DNA of 64,000 nucleotides from Siderastrea siderea (Eukaryota > Cnidaria > Anthozoa > Scleractinia > Rhizangiidae), in assembly GCA_964030785.1 (NCBI GenBank), contig OZ034970.1, forward strand, positions 18,808,134 to 18,872,133, read 5' to 3'. This document shows positions 11,359 to 22,825 of the stretch, one piece after another; positions within the stretch are counted from its first letter, which is position 1, and each line of letters opens with the position of its first letter. The position numbers and the translations under genes were made by a program. A model generated the notes under the pieces. That model saw only the letters and a list, made by a program, of their open reading frames with translations, searched no databases and had not been told where the DNA came from.

Positions 11359-13318
11359 CATTGGGCACACCACTTTTTAGCGTTTACGCCAAAGTGCACG
11401 AGCTCTTACAAAACAGCGTATTCAGAACGTGATCAGCATGTTTTGTCATTTTCGCACTGGGTGCACCACTTTTTGGCAATTTTCTGCAAAGTGCACGAGT
11501 TTGTGCAAAACAGCGTCTTCAGCCCGAATTGAGCACGTTTTTTCATTTTCATTTTAGCGATTCTCAACAAAGTACGTCAGTTTGTCCAAAACAGCGTTTT
11601 CAGCCCGAGATCAGCACGTACTGTCGTTTTTGCACTGGGTGCACCACTTTTTAACTCTTTTTACCAAAGTGCACGAGATTGTCCAAAAAGCAAAACCGTG
11701 CTATTAGCCCAAGATCAGCACGCTTTATCATTTTCGCACTGTGTACATCACTTATTAGCGATTTTCAGCAAAGTGCATGAATTTGTACAAAACAGCGTTT
11801 TCAGCCCGGGATGAGCACGCTTTTGTCAATTTTTGCGTTGGCTCAACACTTTTTAGCGCTTTTCAGCAAAGTGCATGAGTTTCTACAGAACAGCCTTTTC
11901 AGCCCGAGATGAGCACGATTTTGTCATTTTCGCATTGGGCCCACCACTTTTTAGCGATTTTCAGCAAAGTGCATCAGTTTGTCCAAAACAGCGTTTTCAG
12001 CCCGAGATCAGCACGTACTGTCATTTTTGCACTGAGTGCACCACTTTTTAACTCTTTTCAGCAAAGTGCACGAGTTTGTCCAAAGAGCACAACGGCGTTA
12101 TTAGCCCAAGATCAGCACGTTTAATCATTTTCGCACTGTGCACACCAGTTATAAGCAATTTCCAGCAAAGTGCACGAGTTTGTACACAACAGCGTTTTCA
12201 GCCCTAGATCAGCATGTTTTGTCATTTTCACTCTGGGCACACCACTTCTTAGGGTTTCCAGGAAAGTGCATAAGTTTGTACAAGACAGCTTTTTCAGCCG
12301 GAGATCAGCACGTTTTAACATTTTTGCACTGGTCACACCACTTTTTTGCGATTTTCAGCAAAGGGCATCACTTTTTCCACAACAGCGTTTTCTGCCCGAG
12401 ATCAGCGCGTTTCCTCATTTTCGCACTGGTCGCATTACCTTTACGCAATTTTCAGCAAAGTGCACGAGTTTGTCCAAAAGAGCGTTTTCAGCCCGGGATC
12501 AGCACGTACTGTCATTTTTGCACTGCGTGCACCACTTTTTAACTCTTTTTAGCAAAGTGCACGAGTTTGTCGAAAGAGCAAAACAGTGTTATTAGCCCGA
12601 CATCAGCACGTTTTAACATTTTCGCACTGGACGGACCACTTTTGAGCGATTTTCAGCAAAGGGCATCGGTTTGTCCAAAACAGCGTTTTCAGCAAGAGAT
12701 CAGCACGTTTCCTCATTTTCGCACTGAGCGCACCACTTTTAAGTGATTTTTAGTAAGTGCACGAGTTTGTACAAAACACCGTTTTCAGCCCAAGGTCAGC
12801 ACGTTTTGTCATTTTCGCACTGGGTGCAACACTTTTTAGCTTTTTCCAGCAAAGTACACGAGTTTGTACAAAACAGCGTTTTAAGAACGAGATCAGCATG
12901 TTCTGTCATTTTCGCACTGGGCGCACCACTTCTTATCGTTTTCAGCAATGTGCACGAGTTTGTGCAAAGCAGCATTTTCAGCCCGAGATCAGCATGTTTT
13001 GTCATTTTCGCACTGGGTGCACCACTTTTTAGCGACTTTCAGCAACCTGCACGAGGTTGTGCAAACTAGCGTTTTCCGCCCAAGATCAGCACGTTTTGTT
13101 ATTCTCGCACTGGGCGCACTACTTCCGACTTTCAACAACAGGCACTAATTTGTACAAAACAGCCTTTTCAGCCTAAAACTAGTACGTTTTGTCATTTTCG
13201 CTCTGGCTGCACCACCTTTTAGCTATTTTCAGCAAAGTACACGAGTTTGTACAAAACGAAGTTTTCAGAACGAGATCAGCATGTTTTGTCATTTTCGCAC
13301 TGGGCGCACCACTTTTTT
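11359..13318 (+). repeat. ~97-bp tandem satellite, forward orientation (unit 1, right half)
   Basis: The same satellite inverted. The orientation flips at about 11358 within one unit. The order of unit variants mirrors the left half: the segment at 12138-12595 corresponds to 9779-10237 and to 43797-44272. The right half is about 0.8 kb shorter than the left half. Confidence 0.95.
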
Positions 13319-13713
13319 GACCCTCTTCTAGAGCTCGGACTAAATGAGGTTGGCCCACAAAATTATTGGTGTGTCTTAATCGCGTGTGAAAATAACGTTC
13401 CTGCACTCCCATCTTTTCACTGCACGGGTTCACATAGGAGTGAATATCAAATTCAAAGGCTTCGGGAGTTTGAGGATGAACTTAACGTCCCCTTTTTTGA
13501 AGAAGTTGACTTTCAAAGGGCCGCTGGCATTCAAATCCATTCATGACTTCATTGCTTAACATATCTTTCGAAATTTCTTGCCCGAGAGAGTCCATAGCAT
13601 TCTTCATCGTCATTTTGTCCTTCTTTTTCATCTTGGCCTTGTAGCAAACACAAGACTTTCTTGCGTGATAAACTGCTTAGATCTGCTGCGTCTTTTACTT
13701 CTTCTCGTGGCAT
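13319..13713 (-). pseudogene. Unidentified divergent frame abutting the satellite (arm R1)
   Basis: Counterpart of 8191-8575. It starts at ATG 13713 with MPREEVKDAADLSSLSRKK followed by an acidic stretch and a stop after about 55 codons. A second overlapping frame (NEVMNGFECQRP, then PGAFEF-like and NPCSEKMG) is also kept. It lies back to back with the B-block gene, with a roughly 200-bp gap holding the TATA box. Function unknown. Confidence 0.3.
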
Positions 13714-13871
13714 CGTAATTTATTTTCACAGAACTGAAGCATGTGGCGCCTTTTATGAATAAAACGAGAGTCACGTGTCTTTCGTCCGAGAAGCAATCAG
13801 TTTGGGGGGAAACGTTACAGGTACTGCTTCCCCTTTCCCTTTTTTCTCGGAATCCTTTACGATGGAAGGGG

Positions 13872-13907
13872 TATAAAAACCGAAAACACCCTTGTCATAG
13901 GCTCAGT
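13872..13907 (+). promoter_or_regulatory. Candidate TATA plus initiator core promoter
   Basis: TATAAAAA at 13872-13879 is followed about 33 bp later by TCAGT (13903-13907), an initiator-like string. An ATG follows about 14 bp on, starting the unidentified B-block gene. The TATA is intact here and in L2 (41768-41775, minus strand) but mutated in L1 (TATGAAAA) and R2 (TAGAAAAA). Confidence 0.45.
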
Positions 13908-13918
13908 CACACAGTTAA

Positions 13919-14841
13919 GATGATGCAGAGACCGAGGAAACCTTTGCCAGATCTGAGTAGTTTCATAAACGTTTCATAAGAGATAAAGAGGGCAGAATTA
14001 GACGAGGAGTGGCAAGCGGACGTCCTCTGGTTTCGTAGTCATCTCAAGTTGGACGTAGACCAAGAGAACGCCCGTCTGTTTGTCAGATTTTACTGGAGCG
14101 TTTATGGATGCGGACAGGAATGCCTTCCCGCGCAGACCCCAGAAGAAGGTTCTGGGAGAGATGTTGAAGATTGAGATCGTGCCTTAGTTTTATAAGAATA
14201 AGGTGGAGCGTTTGAACCACTCGTGCAGGTCGACTTCCATGGAGGACTTTGAAGCACTCGACTATCACCTGCAAATCAAGGTTGCCAAGTTTCATGACAG
14301 TTGGCGTTTTTAGGCGATGGTCGAGTGTTACAAGAACATCAAGGAGAACCAAAAAGATAAGAATCGTTTGAATGAACATTTGACTTTTTATTGATTCGAT
14401 TTGTTAGACAAGACCTGAGAGTCAAGAAAGAAAGAGACATCCTGTCCGTGTCTTGCCACGCAGCCTTAGCGTGTTCTAAGCGTTCTTCTTTTTTGCCTTT
14501 TTACACTATAAACGGCTTTTTTTAAAAGGATGACTCAAACGTAACGCTCTTGGGAACCACATCTTCTTCAGCACAAAGTGGATCTTGTTGAATCAAGTAC
14601 CTATGACTTTACAAGAGCTGACCCATTTAATGTTTTTCACAATTGCATTTCTTCCAACATGACTCGCGTGTCTTCTTTATCGTCAGGGAAACGAAAAGTG
14701 CGCTTGGATAGGGCTTTGATTTCTTGTTGGTGCCCGCGTCAATGTGTCGGGAACCAATCGGAGCACTGCTTTGGTGGAGAGTGGGTAATGAGACGGACGG
14801 TACTAGATTTGAGTGGGAATGAAGAACACAATTACATCTAA
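13919..14841 (+). pseudogene. Unidentified B-block gene (arm R1)
   Basis: Same gene as 7064-7984. It starts MMQRPRKPLPDLSSF and is stopped by TAA after the FINVS block. It continues in shifted frames through the acidic helical region (AELDEEWQADVLWF), the NRLNEHLTFY block, and an open C-terminal part (14578-14841) with SGKRKVRLDRALISCWC and GNQSEHCFGGEWV. The C-terminal Cys/His content could be a metal site, but this is a guess. The intact TATA box lies about 40 bp upstream. Confidence 0.4.
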
Positions 14842-15353
14842 ACGTTTGTCCAGGGCCTTTTCGACTGTCTATCGAGAGCCCCTTTTAAGACGTTTGGCGT
14901 CGTTTCTCAAAGGACTCGAGCATTTTCTATAATCCAGTAATTGCTCTGCAATAATTGAAGCACGTTATTAATTCCAGTTATGAGTTGCACTTGCATACCA
15001 AAACACTTACCCATTTCTTCGGATACTTCATCCGTTTGGTTAGCACTTCCCGTGCTTTCGAGCTTAAGGCTCTTAGCCCACCTGGAAGAAGGAGGAAAAG
15101 GAGGAAAACTAAACCCCCGTGATTCGACAAATTATGCTGGTGGGCTAAGATCAATTCAAAAACGACGAGGTGGTGTATTTGGGACGATCCGCTGAAGACG
15201 ATCCAGCCTTCGTGGCAGACCTAATGAAAAAGATCCCCGATTACCTTCCCAATTCTAACAACCCTGACTGCCATGAAATCCTTTCTGAATTACAACCAGG
15301 AAAGTAAGACCCCAAGACTGGTACAACTGCCTGAAGAGGCCTCCATTAGAGAA

Positions 15354-15968
15354 ACCAATGATTACTAGTGTGGGAAAAGACACATGTTGGTGATTCAACC
15401 TCACACAGACGTTTTTCACACGGGAAAGGTACTGGTACCTGAAGTGCGAATCAAAATGCGCTTGTACTTTAACAGCCCTGTGCTCCTTCTAAATGGAGTG
15501 GGACTCACAGGCCGTCTTCAACCGGAAGACTTCGAGATGCGCTTTCATCTTTGCCAACTGAGACTGTATGAAGCAGTGTGCAAGATCCTATTTGCTAAGA
15601 GACACAATGAAAGAGAACTGGCATCCTACCTCTACGTAAAGTGAAAGCCGGACCTTCAACATGCAAGGCAATCAAGCGAGCGTTCAATGGAGATGTGAAC
15701 CAAGACCCCTCCTGCTTTCGTAAATTTAAGTTAACTTTCATTCGCCAAATGAAATACCCCTATTAAAACCTGGAACTGTCACAGACCAATGATGCCCGAA
15801 ATGTATTGGGTTACTTGCGTTTTGTCCAAGCTCTGGTATAAAAAACAAGGCAACATGCTCCACCGAAATCAATTGGGGCATTAAAAACACTGCTGTCTTT
15901 TATGTTTAACCATGTAGCCAAAGGATGTGCTGACAGCAACATTTTTAGACGCAGACAAACGGGAGCAA
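15354..15968 (+). pseudogene. Maverick/adintovirus minor-capsid-like relic (arm R1)
   Basis: The best-preserved front part (15384-15644) reads HTDVFHTGKVLVPEVRIKMRL, the H-x-D-x-F...V-x-I-K-x-R-L core of the F54H12.2-like minor-capsid family. After a frame change come IKRAFNGDVNQDPSCFRKF and then NDARNVLGYLRFVQAL and AKGCADS. These are family blocks in the correct order. An upstream short frame (NNPDCHEILSEL) may be part of the same gene. The protease relic follows immediately, as in Maverick elements. Broken by frameshifts and stops. Confidence 0.55.
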
Positions 15969-15969
15969 T

Positions 15970-16342
15970 GTGCATTTGGACTATTTAGCTCGCAAAGACC
16001 TTCAATGGAGAAAGCGTTTTGTTAGCGGACCGTGGCTTCTGACCGTTTACCCTCAAAACCTGACAAAAAACAACCGTGCACTTACATTGTCAACACAACT
16101 GGGTGAGCACTGGTTGACTCTATGGACGTACCACCAAGTCATAGATAGTTACGTTAACCTTGGAAACGTAAGAGCAAGCAACTTCCTTAAGAGCCTGGAA
16201 GTATGTGGTGACCAATGCAAAGTCCCTGCAAGCCATCATCAGTAAGAGTTCTGGCAATTACACCTTGCTCTATTTGAAACCCAATGCCCGTGCACGCTCG
16301 GTAGAAGAATTTTTGACCTATTTTCAGCACACCATTCTATGA
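15970..16342 (+). pseudogene. Adenain-type (Maverick PRO) protease relic (arm R1)
   Basis: Layout as in the other arms: WLLTVYP, then GEHW (catalytic His), then IDSY (catalytic acid). A frame change follows, then SLQAIISKSSGNYTLLYLK where adenain has LQ...CG-x-YC-L. Both cysteine positions are replaced (SSG and YT). A final EEFLTYF helix ends at the stop at 16340-16342. This arm lacks 9 bp found in the other arms just before the DSY block. It could not be an active cysteine protease as read. Confidence 0.6.
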
Positions 16343-16585
16343 CAGTGACGAGCAAGCCGGTCAGATGGTCAAAGAATTGATTTGTAATGAGTGTTTATCC
16401 TTAACATTGTTGTTAATAAAAATAAAAGAAAACGGTCCGTCTTCTCCTTTTTGTGTAGGTGTAGAGAGTCTTAGCAAGAGCCTTTCACTTTCACACCCTG
16501 TCCAGTATTCTATTGGTGGGTCCTTCCGCCTGTGTTTAGATTTGCTTTGAAAAGATCATGGGAGACTACTACCATTCCATGCCTC

Positions 16586-16586
<1 letters not shown>

Positions 16587-16652
<66 letters not shown>
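16587..16652. repeat. (AG)33 microsatellite, interrupted by element C
   Basis: Thirty-three AG units directly left of element C. The tract resumes at 21351, so C was inserted into it. Confidence 0.97.
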
Positions 16653-16654
<2 letters not shown>

Positions 16655-16662
16655 AGAGGAAA

Positions 16663-16848
16663 GGGCACTTTTGTAACGAAAAAAGGGAACTTTCGTAACG
16701 AAAAAAGGGAACTTTTGTAACGTCGGGAACTTTTGTAACGAAAAAAGGGAACTTTTGTAACGATTAATGGGGAACTTTTGTAACGACAGGGAACTTTGGT
16801 AACGGCAAGGAACTTTTGTAACGTAGAAACAGGGAACTTTAGTAACGA
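16663..16848. repeat. Subterminal minisatellite, nine GGGAACTTTTGTAACG units
   Basis: Nine units of GGGAACTTTTGTAACG separated by short A-rich spacers, immediately inside the left end of element C. Solitary units lie near the other end: 20753 (direct), 21152 (direct, GGGCACTTTCGTAAC) and 21321 (inverted). Such subterminal repeats are typical transposase-binding arrays, which is an inference here. Confidence 0.85.
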
Positions 16849-17693
16849 GTGTAGGGACAGTGTGAGTCGCACAGTCACCTCTTTAATCAACCTAGAAAAA
16901 TGGGGATTGTTCCAATAGTCAAATCTCTTTGTTGATTTCGTTAAAATACATAGTTACAACCTTCTGTTTACGATTTCTTAACAAAACAAGCTGGATCACC
17001 TTCAGCGTCCGTACGGAATTTAAGCGGCAAAATTCCACACGTTTGTCCGCACTATTTACCAACCATTTTTTTTTTTTGCGAAGCCTAACCTGTCAAAAAT
17101 ATGACAAAATGTTTTTTTCATGCAGGCAGAATTCATGTACATTATACCTACTAAGGAGCTCTATCCCTTTTCCGGACAAAAAAAAGATTCCAATCTTTAT
17201 CCAGGTCGGATAACCTGAAATGACTGGTATACTGCATTTAGTTGAAACTGCGACTACGACATCTGTTGGAACTCAACGAACACATAAACCCTCAATTTAA
17301 ACTATCTTTTAGTCAATTTTTTGCTCTAAAAGCAAGATGCAATGAACGGTCATTTTACATAAGAAAAGAACCGTCTTGGTCCAACAAATGTAGTGTTGTT
17401 ACAAAAATCAAAACCTGAAAATAAGGAAAATTAAAAGGGTTTGGGTTGTTACAAGAATTAAAAGAACATCATATAATTAGTAAACACAGAGAACAAGCGA
17501 GCTGGTTTAGGTATCACTAGGTGTCAGTGGATTCTGTGGAAGGGAGAAAGCCTTCTGACATGCTATGAAAAATAATACAACACTTAAGAAAAGGCAAGAC
17601 CAAGAAGTGAAATTTAAGATTTGTGATTGTTACGGGCCGGTGATAGGTCGGAAAAGAAATAACACAAACGTCTACCTGTTTTCTATCTCACAC

Positions 17694-17811
17694 CAACTGT
17701 ATCTAAGACATGCGACGTTTATGTATAAAAATGTTTGAACGCTCTAGTTCAAACAACTGTATCTAAGACATGCGACGTTTATGTATAGAAATGTTTGAAC
17801 GGTCTAGTTCC
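17694..17811. repeat. Two tandem 60-bp copies inside element C
   Basis: CAACTGTATCTAAGACATGC begins each copy at 17694 and 17754. The two copies differ at only a few bases. Confidence 0.9.
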
Positions 17812-20800
17812 TGTGTACTTCCAGAGCTTGTTTACCTTGATGTGTAGTATTCACAGCCTTGACACCTGGCGTAATAATTAGTCGCAGGGCTCAAGTGCAG
17901 GGTTACCCTCGCACAAGATACCTCGCAATTTGATTTATGTGCACGTTAGTTTTGTTTTTTTTTCGTTTTTTATGTAAATCAAATTTTTTTTATTAGAATT
18001 TTAATGTTTTTCTTCACTGTAATTATAAGTTATTATAGTCAAGAAACGTTGCAAATTGGTTTTCAAAATCCTCAGGAGAAAATCAATAAATGTACTTGTA
18101 ATTTTATTCTATCCCCCCTTCGGGTAAGGCAGTGTTCACCTTGCGCTCTTATTGCGTAGGCCCACAAATTGCTATGGAACTTCAGCGTTCACGTGGCATA
18201 AAATAGACGTTTATCCAATCTCAACGACGCTTTTCAGGGATAAAAGACTTCTTGGAACTTATGGCCAACTAACAAGTTAAGTGGCTCCTATAAGGTTCTT
18301 AAGTGACTTTCCTTAGTAATTTGTAACTAATCACTTCCCTACCCTGCGTGTAGCTAAATAGGCAAGGACTTTTCTTGGTCGTCTATGTAACGGTATAGAT
18401 CGGGTAACAGTCTTACAGCTTATGGCTTTAAACCCTATTTAGCTTGGGAGTTGGGGAGAACAAAGAGCCCACGCTCAACTTGAACGCTACAAGCTTTCTA
18501 ATATGCAAGAAAAAGCCACCAAACTGTGTTACTTTCCCTAAAATTTAGCTAGAAACAATTTGGTGTGACATGTCTCTGTCCATCCAATTTGGTGTTGCCA
18601 TGGCAACCATATTTTGACAGGTGCTTTTTCACAATTTTAAGTTTTACTGTTCTAAATGAAAAATTTTATTTCCACTTCGCTAACTTTTACATTTTTACAC
18701 CATTTGAGTCTTCTTGTGTTGCTTTTCAATGGTTATTGTCCAATGTTAATGGTTTCTCAAGGTTTTGGAAAAAGCAAGGAATTACGTCAGGTGACGTCAT
18801 CAAATGTTGTTATTGGACCTCAAAGGAAACGTTTTGGGACACCTGTATCACCCTCGACATTTTCTTGTCAAGGCTTTAATACTCTCGGAGTTGGACCAAT
18901 TTTTGTCCTCACAATTCTTAACCTCGGATGTGAAAGGGATGGGAGGGTTGCCAGCACCCATAAGGTTTTTCTTTAATTTTTCTAATATGATTCTTCATCA
19001 GCACCTGCCATTTTCAGTAGCTGTACGCATATACCTTAGACACATTTTGACCTAAGTTTGGTGAGAATCGTTTACTATGGTTACGAGATATGACGTCATA
19101 AGTAGCAGGTGGTCAAGCCATTTTTGAGTAAAAATGCGTGTTGTTAGGTGATAAAAGATAAAGAAGCAAAGTGCTTAATTATGTCATATTCTACTTGTGT
19201 AGCATTAAAAATGTCAATTTCCGCCTTTTTATGAGAACTTCTACAATACTAGATGGTGGCGTCAAAGGCCCCCAGCAGCGCCACAACCCATAAAATGTAT
19301 CTCATCTTGTAGAGCACATCACAGACTAAAGGCAAAATCTTTTCAAAACATGGTAACATATAAGAAACCCAAGAGAGGTTCAATCACCCCCCCCCTCCTC
19401 CCATTGTACCACTCTGGGGGGATGACTTTTCCCGTGCGTCCGAGGGTCACGACTTCGCTCGAAAAAAGCTTCAGCTAAAGGGGGAGGAAAGGAAAATTTT
19501 AAACTTAATTGTGCTATATGTTACATTTTAAGGTCGTTTTGATCATTCATTTATTGGTTTGAATTACTTTTAGGCCAATTTTGGTGGTTTTCAGAGGTTT
19601 TGACAAGAACATGAAATCTTAGATGACGGATTCAAGATGGCCGCCATTTTGGCAATAATGACGTATTACCCACATCATGTGACGTCATCAGGTCATGTTG
19701 CGAACTTCAAAAGAAAGATTTTTGGATGTGCTATCGAAGTTTCGTTGTCGTAGCTTAAACTTTCTTGGAGTTAAGAAGGCGGCATTTTGTACCTCCTCCA
19801 AGCTCTGGAACAAAAAAAGTCCACGCTGAATAGGATTAAGAATGGACCCTGTAACAGTTAAAAGTGGAATTTTTAGCAACTTTTAACTGTTACTGCAGTT
19901 TATTTGAACAGATGATATTAAATGGCGCGAAATAACTTGAAAATACCGTTCACCACTACAATGTACATAAATAGCTAAAAAAATTAAAGCCACTTACATT
20001 AAGACCCCATTTGGAACCTCTAGCTAATTAAGCGCAATAATATACAAAGATATCAATCAAGGATAAGTTAAAAACATTAAAAAAGTCAAATGAAAGCAGA
20101 GAAGTATGTACAAAGTTTCCTGCAGACCAGTAAATAGTTCAAAAGGTTGTCCTAACTTTGCGCTACAAATCAGACCGCGTGAAGGCTTGCACTACAAGTG
20201 TAGTGGGTGATACTCAATCATCATCATCTTGTTTATCATTCTTTTGTTCATCTTCTTTTTACTTGAAGTAAAAGGTACACGTTCTTCATAAATAGTTTTA
20301 CTACTAAATGCACTCCTCTGCAATATTTTATTTAAAGTTGTCCCGGAGCTACGCCCTCTTTCTTGTACGACGAAACGATGGTTGTCTCGGGTACTGTATA
20401 AAACTTCACCGTTTTGTGCATTGCTTTGGAAATGTTTCTAAGCAACAGAATAGCTCACAGGCAATCAGTTGTATATTACACAATTAGTATTACTCGTTTT
20501 TACTATAATTCAGCGATACATTGAGTCGTATATATAGTTCCTGCAACCATACACCCTTACGGCCATTACCGCGAAAAGCGCCAAAGTAGAATAAATGCAT
20601 TTCCACAGCTCTAACTCCTCTTCCTTTTTTAGGACAAAGTTCAATTTTTGGTCAACTATTTCTCTCATACTAAAGTTTAATTTGATTGCATTAAACTTCA
20701 CAATCTCTCAAGAAATTATTGTGAAATCACCTTCTGGAACTTCTAGCAAATAGGGAACTTTTGTAACATCGCCGCTTTTTTGACATTAGTAACTTGAAAT

Positions 20801-21347
20801 CTCCATAAAAAAATAAGGATTTATCCGATTCACTCTAAGTTTTCTTTGTTGCATTGGCAAAAGATAGCTTCAACTTCCTCTAAAATTATAGCGCGATTGA
20901 CCGACTTAAATTGTCAAACTCATTTGTTCAAATTCGTGATGTAAAAAATGGGCTTTTTCCGAATCGTGATTCTTTTCATGGACATGAAAAGTCAAACACA
21001 TACACGGCAGATTTTTGTGAGCCAAAATAACTCAGATTTAAAGTGCTGTGGTAATTGAGAGAATCGTTTGGCGCATAAATGGTAAGGCAATAGCTACAAC
21101 TTAGCACAGAAATGGATTTTATTGCTTTTAAACAAACAGTTACCACAACATAGGGCACTTTCGTAACCTCTCGAGGACACATCAGAGCCTAATACATGCA
21201 GATTTGTGTGGTATTAACTGACTACTTGCATGCAGTGGGTTTACAGCAGTAAGTATTCCCATGATTTTATTTAGTTTTTTCTGGAAAGATCTAAGCATAG
21301 CTATCATCAAGAGAGACAAAAGTTACAAAAGTGCCCGACTTTTCTTC

Positions 21348-21350
<3 letters not shown>

Positions 21351-21385
<35 letters not shown>
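21351..21385. repeat. (AG)n microsatellite, right part after element C
   Basis: Continuation of the A-B junction AG tract beyond element C. Confidence 0.95.
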
Positions 21386-21388
<3 letters not shown>

Positions 21389-21627
21389 TGGTTCAACATC
21401 GCCGACGAAAAACCACTCAACAGGTTATTCGAAAGTACAATGAGCCCTATTTTCGTGAACTGATTTGGACCCTGGAAGATCGAGCACGGCAGATGATGAT
21501 GGCACTTGATGTCCTCCACAAGCTCACGCAAGCGTCTCATCGTTTCACCTGCAGGGGTAGGCCCCATGCCCAATCATGTCTCTCGCGCTACCATTCAAGA
21601 GAACCTGGGAAACCCAGCTCACATTGA
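21386..21627 (+). CDS. Unidentified helix-rich frame next to the AG tract (arm R1)
   Basis: An 80-residue stretch conserved in all arms: TTQQVIRKYNEPYFRELIW, then LEDRARQMMMALDVLHKLTQ and ASHRFTCRGRP. It looks amphipathic and helical and lies downstream of the protease relic on the same strand. I do not recognise the family. The opposite strand is also open in part, so coding status is uncertain. Confidence 0.3.
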
Positions 21628-21886
21628 CGAAGCCTGGAATTAAGTGGAAGTGGGAGACATGACAAGATATTTGGCATCCTTCCCCTCAGCACCCACTGGC
21701 ATAGGTCCAGTTGGTCTTTGAACCCCTTCCACGGGATCAAGCACCCCCTCTTCAGGTTCCTGGATCTTAACAGAAAACTGACACAGGGGGAGTCCTGGAC
21801 TTTCTTCAGGAGCCTGAACCCCACGAACCCATATTTGGGGAGTCCATTTCTTTCACCAAGAAGAAAAAGGAGCTAGTACACTACGT

Positions 21887-22377
21887 TCAAAAAAGGTGTG
21901 TATCCAGATGATGTTTCGTTAACCATTGCCAAAATAGATAGCATTCCACCAGAGAACAGTGGGTATGTGCGTGCAGATGGTGACCATAAACGAATCCTAC
22001 GTTTCCACCAATCAGCAACAGTTCATTGGCTTTGGGACAACCAAACTCTTTCAAATCCACACAGGGAATGTTCAGTTTGTTCAACAGATCTTTTTCAATG
22101 TGACCTCCTGTGTAGACCACGATATACTGTTGTCTCCTACGCCCCTGCTCATACAACGTGCTCACAAACATTTCCAAGTAAATGGGAGGGTCTGCCATTT
22201 TCCAGGAGCGAACATGAAAGGGGAGAGCATTTACTCCAGCGTGGCATAGCTCACGATTCTCTCGTCTTTATCAGACAAACTCTCATAAATTCAAATTGTA
22301 AACTGTGTCGTCCACCCTGCAGGTCGCACTGTCCAACTTCACGGGCCAAAAATTGTGTCCACAGAAAACCCATCCAT
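21887..22377 (-). pseudogene. KGGH-domain conserved protein (arm R1)
   Basis: Same gene as 4324-4814. The 3' frame (21887-22198) is clean: MADPPIYLEMFVSTLYEQ, YTGGHIEKDLLNKLNIPC (KGGH reads TGGH here), EFGCPKANELL and HTHCSLVECYLFWQWL. The 5' part begins MDGFSVDTIFGP and is followed by a stop and frame change. It is convergent with the helix-rich frame and antiparallel to the CPMCL frame. Confidence 0.55.
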
Positions 22378-22825
22378 TACTAAAATCAAACAAATAGGTC
22401 GCTGGGTCGCAAGTGGGGCTACACATGACAGGAAATCGGTAAACAGGTGGCGTAGGGTCGCAAGAGAAGGAAGGGAATCAACTGTAATCCCCACTTTTCT
22501 TGACCACACAAATGACAGCATTGATCTTGCCTTGAAACAATAGCCATTTTTTCCTTTCCCGGTTGGTCACCCCTCACTCCATTTTATTCGCATTCAAATA
22601 ACATGGCCTGCAACGAGTGTTGGAAAAATAAGGAGGGAGAGGGTTACCCTTGTATTTTTTCAAAACAAAAACAAGAGAGGCCGAACCTTTAGGAAAAAGA
22701 GCGACTCGGTGGTATCCTTTCACTCTTACTGGTAACCATGGCTGAAAGATGACAAAGTCGACGTTTGCGAGGGCCTGTTCCTGAGATCCCTCAAACCCAG
22801 TTTCGCTGCGCTTGTTTTACCGACG

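Larger units (their letters stand above)
16653..21350. mobile_element. Element C: 4.7-kb non-coding TIR element in the (AG)n tract
   Basis: It begins CCAGAGGAAAGGGCACTTTT and its end, read inverted, begins CCAGAAGAAAAGTCGGGCAC. Both continue with CACTTTTGTAAC, so the termini are inverted repeats. It lies between two AG tracts that are joined in the other three arms. Any target duplication is hidden by the AG repeat. No transposase-like frame was found on either strand, so it is probably non-autonomous. The interior holds a 9-copy minisatellite, a 60-bp tandem pair, a YY1-like AAGATGGCCGCCATTTTGGC near 19634, and GTGACGTCA at 18791 and 19680. I see no gene from 16900 to 21300. Confidence 0.7.

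Noticed and set aside
8576..13318. Many 60-150 residue frames with repeated FVQNSVFSPRSARFVIF and SLYKTAFSARDQHVLSFSHW strings
   Set aside because: They are read-through of the 97-bp satellite in its three phases. They are reported as a property of the repeat, not as genes.
18565..19055. Overlapping 83-106 residue frames inside element C
   Set aside because: Three overlapping frames with no domain, cysteine pattern or transposase motif; probably chance.
21898..22383. A 161-residue plus-strand frame (YPDDVSLTIAKIDS) and an overlapping 96-residue frame
   Set aside because: They are antisense to the KGGH gene, whose motifs fit a known family; the plus-strand frames have no recognisable motif.
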